DNA from: an uncultured Treponema sp.
GTDB taxonomy: Bacteria > Spirochaetota > Spirochaetia > Treponematales > Treponemataceae
Length of the DNA: 33,414 nt
Assembly: GCA_937891125.1 (NCBI GenBank)
Contig: CALAEZ010000328.1
Coordinates: 1 to 33,414 of the forward strand
Reading direction: 5' to 3'
A model generated the notes under the pieces. It was not told the DNA's origin and did not search any database. It worked only from the letters and a program-made list of their open reading frames with translations. Shown in pieces: positions 6,391-15,382 of this stretch. The stretch's first letter is position 1. Every line of letters starts with the position of its first letter. The position numbers were made by a program, and so were the translations under genes.

Positions 6391-8826
6391 TTAATCTCCG
6401 TACCCATTTTCCTGACGTGCTTCAATCTCTTGACGAACTCCAAGCTCCAATAATTGCGTTACATCAATAATAAGCGAAACAGAACCATCGCCCAAAATCG
6501 ATGCACCAGCAATACCTGGCGACTGCGTAAACTGATCACGCAACGGCTTGATAACAACATCCTCTTCACCAATAAGCGCATCAACCATAACACCTATTTT
6601 CTTATCATGTGAGCCTACAATAACAACAAAGCAGTATTCACCGTCTGTCGAAGTAGGAATGTTAAACAAGCGACTTAAGCGCAACACACTGATAACCTCG
6701 TTACGTACGTTCAGTACCTCGTAGTTATCAATCGTGTTTATTTCTTCTTTCCTTACGCGCACACTTTCCACAACGGAAGCAATAGGAATTGAATACGTTT
6801 CTTTTCCAACGCGCACCAAAAGACCTTGTATAATAGCAAGTGTAAGCGGCAAACGAATAGAGAACTTAGATCCCTTACCCCTTTCAGAAGTAACCGTTAT
6901 CGTGCCGTTCAGCTTTTCAATGGTTGTTTTTACAACATCCAATCCTACGCCGCGACCAGAAACATTAGAAATCTTAGCCGCCGTTGAAAAGCCTGGCAAG
7001 AAAATAAACTGATGTGCTTCCTGATCGGTAAACACCTTATTAGGCGATACAAGACCTTTATCAATTGCCTTTTGGCGTACCTTCTGAACATCAATACCAG
7101 CACCATCATCAACAATGTCGATAACAATCATGTTACCTTCATTTGCCGCTTTCAGCAAAACGGTTCCCTGCTCTGGTTTACCTGCCGCTATACGCACATC
7201 CGGCTGCTCGATACCGTGGTCGGCAGAATTGCGGATACAGTGCATAAGCGGATCCATAAGGTCATCAACAACCGTCTTATCAAGCTCGGTATCCTTACCT
7301 TCAATGATAAGCTGAATCTTTTTACCCAAATCCTTTTGTAAATCGCGGATTACACGTGGGAAGCGATCGAAAATCTGACTAATCGGAACCATGCGGATTT
7401 TCATAACGCCTTCTTGTAATTCGCCTGCAATGCGTCCAAGATTCTGCGTTGAAGAATGGAACTTTGTGCTTAAATCCTTGAAGCGCGCTTCAAAAGCATC
7501 AAAATAGGTTGCCATTGAACCATATTCATTAATGATGTTTTCTTTTACTTCTTTTACGCTCGTTCCCTTCTGGATTTCTTCCAAATACTGAGGAAGCTGT
7601 TCAAACATACGATGAACCTTATCCTTAAAGGCAGACCCCAACGATTGAAACTGAATAAGCAAATCTGACTGCTGTTGCGCACTTTGATTGAATGCAGCCT
7701 TTGTGATAACAGTTTCGCTAACCAGATTCATCAAGTAGTCTACACGGCGAGAATCCACGCGTAAAACAGCGCCAGCCTGAGTCTGAGCATGCTCACCTGT
7801 TTTTGCAGGAGTCGGCTTCGTAGTAGCAGGCTTTGCCTCGCTCGCTACAGGTGCAGCAGGAACATTTTCCGCAGGTGCAGCAGACGGTGCTGCAAGAGCA
7901 GGTGCTTGAGTGGTCGCAACAGGAGTTGGTGGAACTTCAGGCTGTACAGAAGCTGGCTGTGGAGCTACAGGCGTTGCCGCAACGGGTGCACTACCAGCAG
8001 TATCCTGTGAAACAGCACCATCTAAACATTGTGCGTCAACACTTATCGTAACATCACTCAAGAATGCAGTATCTTCCAGAACATCGCCCGTTGATGCGCT
8101 AGAAACATAGTACACAACCTTCTCGTAAAATTTATCTTCGTAAAGAGCGTCAAAATCAGGATTGGTTTTTAAAACAGTTCCGCACGCCTTTAAGGCTGCA
8201 AACACTTGAATTCCGCCAACACTGTTCATCGGATTACTTTCATCAAAAATAACAGTAACAGCCCACAGCTTTTCGTTTACCCCACACCCCTGCTTTAACT
8301 CCAACAATTCGTATTCCGACATATCTACAACAGCAGGCTTTGCAGCCGCAGAAGTAGTAGGAGCAGGAGCTGCCATAGGAGCAACAGGCTGTGGCGTAGA
8401 CTGCGCAGGAGCAACACTTGTCTTATCTCCGCCAGAGAAGAACGATCGGATCTTATTAGAAATTTCATCCGTGCTCTCGGCATATGGCACCCCGTTCTGG
8501 CGAGATTCAAGCATTGCCTTTATAACATCAAGTGCTTTTAGCAGAGTATCAACAATATCCTCTGTCACCTTCACTTTATCGGAGCGCACTTCATCAAGCA
8601 AATCTTCCATCGTGTGAGCAAAATGCGATATTTCTGAAAATTCTACCGCAGCAGAGTTTCCTTTTAAGGTATGAGCCGCACGGAAAATTTCATCGATTGC
8701 ATCGTGATTGTTTGGGTCAGTCTCAATTGCGAGGATATTACTTTCCAAATTCTCAATCATCTGCTCAGCTTCTGAAAAATAATCTTTCAAAAGCTCTTCG
8801 TTGTCTGCATCAAGGTAATCACTCAT
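6391..8826 (-). CDS. cheA: Chemotaxis histidine kinase CheA
   Basis: The 811-residue kinase autophosphorylates and passes phosphate to CheY. P1 (about 1-135) has the phospho-acceptor H52 in AAHTLKGNSAA. A first Ala/Pro-rich linker leads to a P2-like domain (about 170-275), then a second Pro/Ala/Thr-rich linker (about 277-345). P3 (about 350-490) is helical. P4 has the N-box HCIRNSADHGIE near 525-537, DDGAGID near 572 and GRGVGLDVV near 625. P5 (about 665-811) is CheW-like. It is the first gene of the cheA-cheW/R-cheX-cheY operon. A strong promoter (TTGACT, 16 nt, TAAAAT) ends only 7 nt before the ATG, so the mRNA is probably leaderless; the AGGTG next to the ATG would then not be transcribed. 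Confidence 0.97.
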   Translation of the reverse strand: MSDYLDADNEELLKDYFSEAEQMIENLESNILAIETDPNNHDAIDEIFRAAHTLKGNSAAVEFSEISHFAHTMEDLLDEVRSDKVKVTEDIVDTLLKALDVIKAMLESRQNGVPYAESTDEISNKIRSFFSGGDKTSVAPAQSTPQPVAPMAAPAPTTSAAAKPAVVDMSEYELLELKQGCGVNEKLWAVTVIFDESNPMNSVGGIQVFAALKACGTVLKTNPDFDALYEDKFYEKVVYYVSSASTGDVLEDTAFLSDVTISVDAQCLDGAVSQDTAGSAPVAATPVAPQPASVQPEVPPTPVATTQAPALAAPSAAPAENVPAAPVASEAKPATTKPTPAKTGEHAQTQAGAVLRVDSRRVDYLMNLVSETVITKAAFNQSAQQQSDLLIQFQSLGSAFKDKVHRMFEQLPQYLEEIQKGTSVKEVKENIINEYGSMATYFDAFEARFKDLSTKFHSSTQNLGRIAGELQEGVMKIRMVPISQIFDRFPRVIRDLQKDLGKKIQLIIEGKDTELDKTVVDDLMDPLMHCIRNSADHGIEQPDVRIAAGKPEQGTVLLKAANEGNMIVIDIVDDGAGIDVQKVRQKAIDKGLVSPNKVFTDQEAHQFIFLPGFSTAAKISNVSGRGVGLDVVKTTIEKLNGTITVTSERGKGSKFSIRLPLTLAIIQGLLVRVGKETYSIPIASVVESVRVRKEEINTIDNYEVLNVRNEVISVLRLSRLFNIPTSTDGEYCFVVIVGSHDKKIGVMVDALIGEEDVVIKPLRDQFTQSPGIAGASILGDGSVSLIIDVTQLLELGVRQEIEARQENGYGD

Positions 8827-8833
8827 AGCACCT

Positions 8834-8861
8834 ATTTTAACCGTTCTATGCTCAAAGTCAA
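8834..8861 (-). promoter_or_regulatory. Promoter of the chemotaxis operon
   Basis: On the minus strand TTGACT (8856-8861) and TAAAAT (8834-8839) are 16 nt apart, each 5 of 6 to consensus. Only 7 nt separate the -10 from the cheA ATG, so the start site would fall on or beside the start codon. Confidence 0.7.
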
Positions 8862-9001
8862 GCGGAAAAAACAGAATATTTTACATTACTTAAAGCTTAA
8901 TTTTTTTCAGTCACAATTTTCTAAAGTCAGAGCAAAAAAATGCCGATAAGTATACGGTAAAAATCCGCGCTTTTGAAAAAAAACGCTGTCGGAGGCTTTA
9001 T

Positions 9002-10291
9002 ATGAAAGCAAAATTATATAGTCTGTGTACCCTTTTACTCTTTCTTTCCACATTTTCGCTTCGGGCAGAAGCTTTTTTTAGTGGCTACGCAGGCATAAAA
9101 AGTGACATATATTCAAATCCCGATTCTGACGATGGCGATTTTGATCCAATGTTGTGCGTGCAGTCATATTTTGCAGGACAACTCAATCTATCACGCTCAT
9201 TTCTTGTTCGTGGCGAATTTTCCGTACAAACAGAAGATATTTTTTCATCAGGAGTATTCAATAACACCGAAGCCATTTTCTGCATAAATGAGCTTTCGGC
9301 GACCTATGTAAAGCCTTTTCTGGGGAATACACAATACATAAGCGGCTTTTTTGGAACCTTTGAGCCCATAGGTAGCGATGTCTTTTTGCAGCGGCAGTTC
9401 GGCATGAAGCCCATTACGTCGCTCTTGACAGAAAGCTGGCTCGGACTTCGCGGCGCTTACATTTACCCATTCTACGGAGTGGGAGCCTCGTATGTTATTC
9501 ACTTTGACCAAAAACCAATTGCATCTGGCGTCTACATCTATAAAAACCATGCGGACAATGATGACGATGATGATCAGATAAATTTTGACTGGCGCTTTGC
9601 CATGACAAGCTCATATCTTACCGTTGATTTTGCAGCAGGTATCGGATTTCCACTCTCGCATAAGTACAATGGCAGCGACGTTATCTTGCTTATTGACACC
9701 GTGTATATGCACACAGGGCTTGAAGTGCTCTTAGGAAACCGCTACCGTAATTCATTTTTTGCGCAGGTAGGCTTTGAGCAAATGCCGCTCAAATCATCTG
9801 ATGATTCTAACACACTCAAAGACAGTGAAATGTACCTGTTGCTCGAACCGCGCTTTACAGCAAAGGATTGCAAGATTCATCTATCATTCTTTAATTTTCC
9901 TGACAGCCTGTTAGACGAAGGAAATAGTGATATTGCTGTAAAAAAACTCATATTTATTGAAGATAATCTCGGAATTAACCTTGCAATCTTTACGGACAAC
10001 CTATATATACGGAACAAAACAATTATATTCGGCTTACACACAACGCTGTCATTTCCAGACAAATATCTTTTTGATTTGAAGATTAAAAGCTTAGACGATG
10101 TAAAATCGTTATTTGGAATTGGTGATGACGACAGCAGCACTGAATACAATGTAAAAATCTCGCCATTCTTGACGATGCCCATTATGTCAGGAGATTTACA
10201 TGTTATGCTTCAGGCAAATATTACCGACATAAAAGATGACGGCTGGGAAAAAGCCGTCAAGCTCAATATTGGCTACAAGGCGCAGCTTTAA
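9002..10291 (+). CDS. Exported protein, probable outer-membrane beta-barrel
   Basis: The 429-residue product has a signal peptide (hydrophobic 8-20, likely cut after RAEA at residue 24) and no lipobox cysteine. The mature part is a series of short amphipathic strands rich in aromatic residues with polar turns (for example FFGTFEPIG, SSYLTVDFAAGIG, FFAQVGFEQMP), and the protein ends with strand-like LNIGYKAQL, which fits an outer-membrane barrel. Acid-rich stretches at 41-48 and about 183-196 (a run of five Asp) look like exposed loops, possibly metal-binding. I do not recognise a named family. A good GGAGG lies 8 nt before the ATG. It diverges from cheA and nothing ties it to chemotaxis. Confidence 0.78.
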   Translation: MKAKLYSLCTLLLFLSTFSLRAEAFFSGYAGIKSDIYSNPDSDDGDFDPMLCVQSYFAGQLNLSRSFLVRGEFSVQTEDIFSSGVFNNTEAIFCINELSATYVKPFLGNTQYISGFFGTFEPIGSDVFLQRQFGMKPITSLLTESWLGLRGAYIYPFYGVGASYVIHFDQKPIASGVYIYKNHADNDDDDDQINFDWRFAMTSSYLTVDFAAGIGFPLSHKYNGSDVILLIDTVYMHTGLEVLLGNRYRNSFFAQVGFEQMPLKSSDDSNTLKDSEMYLLLEPRFTAKDCKIHLSFFNFPDSLLDEGNSDIAVKKLIFIEDNLGINLAIFTDNLYIRNKTIIFGLHTTLSFPDKYLFDLKIKSLDDVKSLFGIGDDDSSTEYNVKISPFLTMPIMSGDLHVMLQANITDIKDDGWEKAVKLNIGYKAQL

Positions 10292-10306
10292 GGGGGCGGA
10301 GCCCCC
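10292..10306 (+). terminator. GC hairpin between convergent genes
   Basis: GGGGGC, loop GGA, GCCCCC starts at the base after the stop codon, and the C run continues to nine Cs (10302-10310). There is no U-tract. It separates the exported-protein gene from dapL, which converge here. The GGA loop closed by C-G is also the heart of the loops in the composite repeat. Confidence 0.5.
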
Positions 10307-10320
10307 CCCCTATATGCTAA

Positions 10321-11550
10321 TTACAGTGCGAGCTTTGAAAGGCGGCGGCAGGCTTCTTCGATATCGGCGCGGTGACCGAAGGAGCTAAAGCGAATAAAGC
10401 TCTCTCCTGCAGGACCAAAGCCGCTTCCTGGCGTTGTTACCACGTGGCACTTGTCCAAAATGGTATCGAACACTTCCCAGCTTTTTTTGCCGGGGAATTT
10501 TGCCCAAACATACGGGCCGTTACCGGTAAAGTAAACTTCAACGCGCGCCTTCTTAAAGTTTTCGCCTTCAAGCGTCTTTTTTATGAGCGCGCCGTTTGCA
10601 AGATAGTAGTCTACGCTTGCTTTCATGTCGGCTAAGCCCTGCTCATCTAAACAGGCAAGACCACCGGCTTGCGCCACGTTAGAAGCTCCGTTAAAAAGCG
10701 TTGTCATAATGCGGTTCCAGTCTTTGTTAACCGGAGTTCCGTCTGCATATTTTAGGTCATTCGGCACGATTGACCAGCCTAAGCGCACGCCGGTAAAACC
10801 TGCCGGCTTAGAAAATGAGTTTACTTCGATTGCGCAGGTGCGTGCACCTTCAATCTCAAAAATGGTTTTTGGAAGATTTTCATCGCGGATAAAGGCAAAA
10901 TATGCGGCGTCAAAAATGATGATGCAGCCGTTTTTGTTTGCAAAATCGACAAGGCGGGTAAGCTCTTCGCGTGTAGCGGTAGCTCCCGTCGGGTTATTCG
11001 GCGAACAGAAATAGATAAGCGTATTTGGCTCAATCTTAGTTAAATCAGGAAAGAAGTGATTTTCTGGCGTACACGGAAGATAGGTAACGCCTTTATAGCC
11101 GCTTCCGTCTTCCTTTGCGCTACCGGCAGCTCCCACAACAACAGAACCGTCTACATACACCGGGTAGGCAGGGTCTTGCACTGCAATTTTTACATGGCTT
11201 CCAAAGAGCGTCTGAATGCGGGCAATGTCGCATTTTGCGCCGTCAGAAATAAATACTTCGCTTGCGTCAGCCATTCCTTTATAGAAAACTTCGGCAATTT
11301 TTTCGCGCAAGGCAGTATTTCCCTGCTCATCTCCGTAGCCAGAATAACCTTCTTTTGTAGCTAGTCCGTTTGCATAGTCAGCCATTGCTTTTGCAATGTA
11401 CGGCGAAAGCGGCTCGGTGGTGTTTCCAATTCCGAGACTGATAATAGATGCGTCCGGATGAGCGGCTGCATATTCACGGCGGCGGCGGGCAATCTCCGGG
11501 AAGAGGTAACCCGCGGTCAGATAGGAAAGCCCTGTATTTCTTGTAATCAT
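10321..11550 (-). CDS. dapL: LL-diaminopimelate aminotransferase
   Basis: A PLP enzyme that makes LL-diaminopimelate directly from tetrahydrodipicolinate, with glutamate as amino donor, bypassing the succinyl or acetyl branch of lysine synthesis. The 409 residues match the family's length and its opening pattern (LTAGYLFPEIARR, SLGIGNTTEPLSP). Visible fold-type I residues are N186 in SPNNPTGA, D214 and Y217 in FDAAYFAF, the PLP lysine K248 in SFSKPAGFTG, and R256 in GVRLGW. The start at 11550 has no Shine-Dalgarno sequence. A promoter-like TTGCTT, 17 nt, TAAACT ends 9 nt upstream. It is a single-gene unit converging with the exported-protein gene. Confidence 0.96.
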   Translation of the reverse strand: MITRNTGLSYLTAGYLFPEIARRRREYAAAHPDASIISLGIGNTTEPLSPYIAKAMADYANGLATKEGYSGYGDEQGNTALREKIAEVFYKGMADASEVFISDGAKCDIARIQTLFGSHVKIAVQDPAYPVYVDGSVVVGAAGSAKEDGSGYKGVTYLPCTPENHFFPDLTKIEPNTLIYFCSPNNPTGATATREELTRLVDFANKNGCIIIFDAAYFAFIRDENLPKTIFEIEGARTCAIEVNSFSKPAGFTGVRLGWSIVPNDLKYADGTPVNKDWNRIMTTLFNGASNVAQAGGLACLDEQGLADMKASVDYYLANGALIKKTLEGENFKKARVEVYFTGNGPYVWAKFPGKKSWEVFDTILDKCHVVTTPGSGFGPAGESFIRFSSFGHRADIEEACRRLSKLAL

Positions 11551-11930
11551 AATGCAGACAGTTTAGCGAAAATGTAAGCACAAAGCAACAGACGCCGCGG
11601 TAGCGACATGAAAATTAGTTTTTCACGCATTAAAAACTGATATGCTGCATTATGTGCTTTAGCGCAGAAGCTACCAAAAAAGCACGGGCGTCTCCGATAG
11701 AATTGTCGGAAATAGGAAATTAGACTCACTCACGGTAGCAAGCTACCGCTCATTCGCCCCGACAAGCTGTCTCGCGCCCGCTCTGCTTTTTTTCCCGCGT
11801 CTGCGCACAGAAAAATGCAACAGTTCGCATTTTCTGCTTACTAAAAACGGTTTTCATGCTTATTCCGAAAAAAAACGGAATTTTCAAGGGAAGGAATCGT
11901 TAAAAAACGCGGTAGCGGACGTCGCGCGGT
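11551..11930. other. Intergenic region with several hairpins
   Basis: 380 nt without a credible gene. Inverted repeats include AGTTTTT/AAAAACT near 11608-11630, CGGTAG/CTACCG at 11733-11748, an imperfect 10-bp stem at 11808-11836 (CAGAAAAATGC/GCATTTTCTG), and ATTCCG/CGGAAT around eight As at 11862-11881. A short motif CGCGGTAGCG occurs near both ends (about 11595 and 11908). It is the spacer between the decayed gene's 3' end and the dapL promoter and may hold terminators or a small RNA. Confidence 0.5.
11560..11588 (-). promoter_or_regulatory. Putative dapL promoter
   Basis: TTGCTT (11583-11588) and TAAACT (11560-11565) are 17 nt apart on the minus strand; the -10 ends 9 nt before the ATG, leaving at most a few bases of leader. 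Confidence 0.45.
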
Positions 11931-12879
11931 TCAATCTGCAAGCATTTTTCCATACAAGTACAGCGCCCAGTTCTGGTCATTGGCAAACGGGTCATAGAAG
12001 CCGGCAGGCGTGCCGTTTACGGTTGCGGGGTAAACGCAGGCGCACGAGGCGCTGCCGTCAGGGAAAAACATACTCAATGTGCTGTGGGCACCGTTTTCAG
12101 CGCGCACTTTGTAGCATTCAGCACGCGCGGCGGCAGTTGCTGCAATCAGCTTTGCGTAGCGGCTGAAGCAGACGGCAGTAAGCACCGTCCAATAATGTGG
12201 GAAGGTGTCGCCGTAGCATTTGTGTTTCCCAAACCAGTAGCCGTCCCAGTGGCGAATCGCACACTCATACAGGTGGTAGTCGCTCTGCATGCCTTGAAAC
12301 TGGTCTAGCACAAAAAGCTGCTGCTCGGCGCCCTAGAGATAGCGCTTTTCGTGCGTAAGCTCGTACACCTGCAAAAGCAGGTCGCAGGCGGGAGCGACAA
12401 TACTTTGTTCAAAGTTCACTTCTGACGGCGGATAGGCAAGACCTGTTTGTAGCATAAAATCTGCATGTTCACGAATGCACTGAAGCATTTCTTCATATTC
12501 TGCCGTCATATCTTCTTTTTTGAGTGCTGCACACAGCTCCAGACAAGGCATGGCAATTGCATAAAAGTGAGCGCCGCCCTGCTGGTATGCAGCAATAAAC
12601 TGCGTACGGCTGGCGGCAAGCGTCTGGAAAGACGGCAGCGCTTGTGTAGTCGTCGTTAAACGGCGCGTAAATGGCAAGGTCGGTCAACGTGGTAGTAATG
12701 CGCTTTTGTGTAGTGTTTGTACATGTGTGGCGCTCGGTAATGGTACCATCAGCGGCGGGCGCACTTGTCAGGCGCTCAGCTTGTATACCGTTAATGGTGC
12801 GCACCGTTCCCCATGCGGCATTTCCCGCAGTCCAGTCCATGCCGTACGGATCATCAGAATGAATATAGGTTATAAAAAT
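11931..12879 (-). pseudogene. Decayed glycan-related gene (frameshift, nonsense codon, lost start)
   Basis: Three pieces on the minus strand read as one protein. Piece 1 (from about 12879) gives FITYIHSDDPYGMDW to about FNDDYTS. The frame then changes between about 12677 and 12640. Piece 2 runs to a TAG at 12333-12335 (after HEKRYL). Piece 3 continues in the same frame (QLFVLDQFQGMQSDYHLYE to YLYGKMLAD) to TGA at 11931. No ATG lies at the expected start; AAGGAG at 12885-12890 is followed by ATT at 12879, perhaps a mutated start codon. The sequence resembles helical-barrel proteins found beside GH127 genes. From memory those are longer, so an internal deletion near the frameshift is likely. 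It follows the GH127 gene by about 20 nt, so it was once in the same operon. Confidence 0.85.
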
Positions 12880-12899
12880 AAACGCTCCTTTCTTGTCAA

Positions 12900-15290
12900 C
12901 TACTTTGTTGTGGTACGCACTTCAAGCACGCGAGTGCCACGACTTGCAGTAACGGTGATAACTTCTGTCACCGTTTTTTCTCCCTTTTTGGCGCGAGCAA
13001 AGAGCGCTTTCGGCACGTCAATACTGATATCCACAAGCGCATCGCCGCCATCGCCAGTAAGCGTTATGGGCGAAAGCGTAACATCACCGCAGCGCACCGA
13101 AAGCGTGCCTGTGTCTTTACCGTGGACAGTAAGCACAATTTTACTTTTTTTTGCAGTGGCGTCAAATTGTGCGCTGTAGCTGACAAATGCGTTTTCCGCC
13201 TCAAAGACGCGGCCGTTTCGGTCAACGCTTTCAAGGTAGTCGATTGCCGTTCCCACGGTCTTAAACTGATGCTCAATCTCACTTTGCTGGCGGCCGACCT
13301 CGATAGCGTCAACAGTCACCTTTTCTAATGCGGCAGTGCGCTTATCCTTCTTTGCCACGCTAGAAGCAAAATAGGTTGCATACCGCGTGTGATGCAGAGA
13401 AAAGAACGGACGAAGCGTGTATGAAACGCCTTTCTTAGTTGCTTTCTTGCTGGTCGCAAAGGTAAGCGTAGCCGCATCGGTAAGCGAAATCCAGCTTTCT
13501 GGCGCTTTTAGGTCAGCAATAATCGGCTCGACGCTTTCGTTGGTGCCGCTTGACATGTAGATGAGCTGGTCGTCTACAATGTCAGCAGGCATGTTTTTAG
13601 CGCCAACATCCGCGGCTAGCACAATCGGACCGTACAGCACGCTAAAGGCGCCAGAGCCGTCGCGTGTGCGGCGCACGGAAAGCGTAAGCGGATGCTGCAC
13701 CGTGACGACCGTATCAGGCGAAAGCGTGCCGCAGTCAAGGTAGCCGTCGGCGCCTGCTTTTTCGGTAAGCGACACACACCAGAGTGGCGCACGCACTTTA
13801 AGCGTTTTAGCGCCTGTGCCTGCGGCAAGCACGGTGATTTTTGTCTGCACGCCATACGGGAATGTGCTTTCTATGCGGAGCTTCCAGCCGTCGCTTGTCG
13901 TGACCGTGCTGTCGATGAACAAATTAAGGTAAAGTGTGTCGCCTGCTTCATATGCGACAAAGCGGTTGTAGCGCTCTGGATTTTCAAGGCCAGTTCCCGT
14001 GCAGCACCACATGGCGTTGTCATGCGTGCAGTACACCTTGTGAAAGCCTGGCTGCATGGCGACGAAATACGTTTTTGCGCCGCTTTCGGGGTCTTGTGAC
14101 GCCAGAATGTGGTTATAGAGCGCGGTTTCGTAAAAATCTGCGACCGCACGTGCTCTATCGGCAACACTGTCGGCGGGGACAGCGGCGCTTTCAGCAGCAG
14201 CGCTGTCGGCGGGGGCAGCAGAGGCTGTCGACACAACGTTCCAGGCAAAAATATGCTCTGCAAGCTCAAGCATGTTGTAGGTGTTGCACGTTTCGCAGGT
14301 GTCGCGCGCCAGAATCTCATCATACTCGCGCCCAAAATGCTCGCCCTTAGAGTTACCGCCGATTGCGTAGCTTCTTCTTTCAGTAACAGTCTTGAAGAAA
14401 AATTCTGCTGCCATGCGATATTCCGACTTTCCGGTAAGCTCATACAGGCGTGCAATGCCAATAAATTTTGGAATCTGCGTGTTTGCGTGATAGCCCTGCA
14501 GTTTATCCTGCTGCTGCATGGCAGGGTCGATTATCTCATGGTGAATCCAGCGCTCTGCTTCCGATAAATACTTTTTGTCGCCCGTTATGCCGTACAAATC
14601 TGCAAACACCTTGCACATGCCGCCGTGCTCGCAGGTAAACATTTTCTGCAGGTCAGCGTCAGTCATCCTGTTCGTGCCAGCAATTGCCCAGTCTGCCATT
14701 TTGGTGACAACAGAAAGTGCGTCAGCGTTTCCGCCGTACAGGTAGGCGTCAATGAGCCCTGCGTAGATTTTATGCACGGAGTACCACGGCACCCACCAGC
14801 CGGCAAGCGAAAAGCGCTCAACCTTAAAATCGCCGTTTGCTAAAAAGACAATAGTAAACGGAGTCGGCGGAATTCCCCCGATGTAGCCGCCAAAAGCACT
14901 GTCTGACTGCAGCTCCTGTAGGCACTGCACCGTGTAGTCAAGCTTTTCTTTTGCAGCAAGGCTTCCCGTCTGATAGTAAAAGCCTGCAAGCGCTGAAAGA
15001 TAGTGGCCGAGCATGTGCCCCTGAATCTGTCGGCTTTCCCAACCGCCGTAGGTTGGCGCCTTGGGCTTTTTCCCGAGCGCCGTGTAAACAGGCGAAAGCA
15101 TTCGGTCGGGGTTGTAGGCAAGCACATAGTCTAGCCCAACCTGCTGCGACTGAAAAAATAAAGTTCCTTCGGTAAGTGCGGTGCGAACGGTTTGTGGAAA
15201 GCGATTTTCAGATTCCTGCGGCGCAGGCTGTGCATTCATAGTCATAACTCCTGCCGCAAGCATGGCGGCTACTGTCATTAGCTTTTTCAT
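12900..15290 (-). CDS. Secreted GH127-family glycosidase (beta-L-arabinofuranosidase type)
   Basis: The 796 residues start with a signal peptide (MKKLMTVAAMLAAGVMTMNA, cut near A20). The core is the GH127 (DUF1680) helical barrel. Its hallmark residues are E317 in GEHFG, the Zn-site run DTCETCNTYNM (330-340, with E333 and C335) and MWCCTGTGLEN (427-437, with C429 and C430). In the founding enzyme, one Cys of the pair is the nucleophile and the other binds Zn. Substrate by family: arabinofuranosides of plant glycans. An Ala/Ser/Pro/Asp-rich insert (about 353-382) lies between the two active-site runs, and a beta-sandwich-like region follows to the C-terminus. There is no Shine-Dalgarno sequence; TATACT ends 6 nt before the ATG. 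It diverges from the AraC-type gene. Confidence 0.92.
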   Translation of the reverse strand: MKKLMTVAAMLAAGVMTMNAQPAPQESENRFPQTVRTALTEGTLFFQSQQVGLDYVLAYNPDRMLSPVYTALGKKPKAPTYGGWESRQIQGHMLGHYLSALAGFYYQTGSLAAKEKLDYTVQCLQELQSDSAFGGYIGGIPPTPFTIVFLANGDFKVERFSLAGWWVPWYSVHKIYAGLIDAYLYGGNADALSVVTKMADWAIAGTNRMTDADLQKMFTCEHGGMCKVFADLYGITGDKKYLSEAERWIHHEIIDPAMQQQDKLQGYHANTQIPKFIGIARLYELTGKSEYRMAAEFFFKTVTERRSYAIGGNSKGEHFGREYDEILARDTCETCNTYNMLELAEHIFAWNVVSTASAAPADSAAAESAAVPADSVADRARAVADFYETALYNHILASQDPESGAKTYFVAMQPGFHKVYCTHDNAMWCCTGTGLENPERYNRFVAYEAGDTLYLNLFIDSTVTTSDGWKLRIESTFPYGVQTKITVLAAGTGAKTLKVRAPLWCVSLTEKAGADGYLDCGTLSPDTVVTVQHPLTLSVRRTRDGSGAFSVLYGPIVLAADVGAKNMPADIVDDQLIYMSSGTNESVEPIIADLKAPESWISLTDAATLTFATSKKATKKGVSYTLRPFFSLHHTRYATYFASSVAKKDKRTAALEKVTVDAIEVGRQQSEIEHQFKTVGTAIDYLESVDRNGRVFEAENAFVSYSAQFDATAKKSKIVLTVHGKDTGTLSVRCGDVTLSPITLTGDGGDALVDISIDVPKALFARAKKGEKTVTEVITVTASRGTRVLEVRTTTK

Positions 15291-15296
15291 GCTTGC

Positions 15297-15302
15297 AGTA
15301 TA
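15297..15302 (-). promoter_or_regulatory. Putative -10 of the GH127 gene
   Basis: TATACT on the minus strand, 6 nt before the ATG at 15290. No good -35 is seen at 16-18 nt, which would suit an activated promoter. The -35 of the divergent araC-type gene begins 6 nt away. Confidence 0.45.
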
Positions 15303-15307
15303 CGCTG

Positions 15308-15336
15308 TTGCGAAAAATGTGCTAGTGGCATAAAAT
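15308..15336 (+). promoter_or_regulatory. Putative promoter of the AraC-type regulator
   Basis: TTGCGA (15308-15313) and TAAAAT (15331-15336) are 17 nt apart, with a leader of about 40 nt before the ATG at 15383. It overlaps the presumed promoter zone of the divergent GH127 gene. Confidence 0.55.
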
Positions 15337-15382
15337 TGAGGTTGGGTGCGGGATTCCGACTACAGCACACTAAGGAGGCTGC

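Noticed and set aside
12333..12335. TAG read as pyrrolysine or suppressed in the glycan-related gene
   Set aside because: The same gene also has a frameshift and no start codon, so decay explains it better; no pyl genes are seen.
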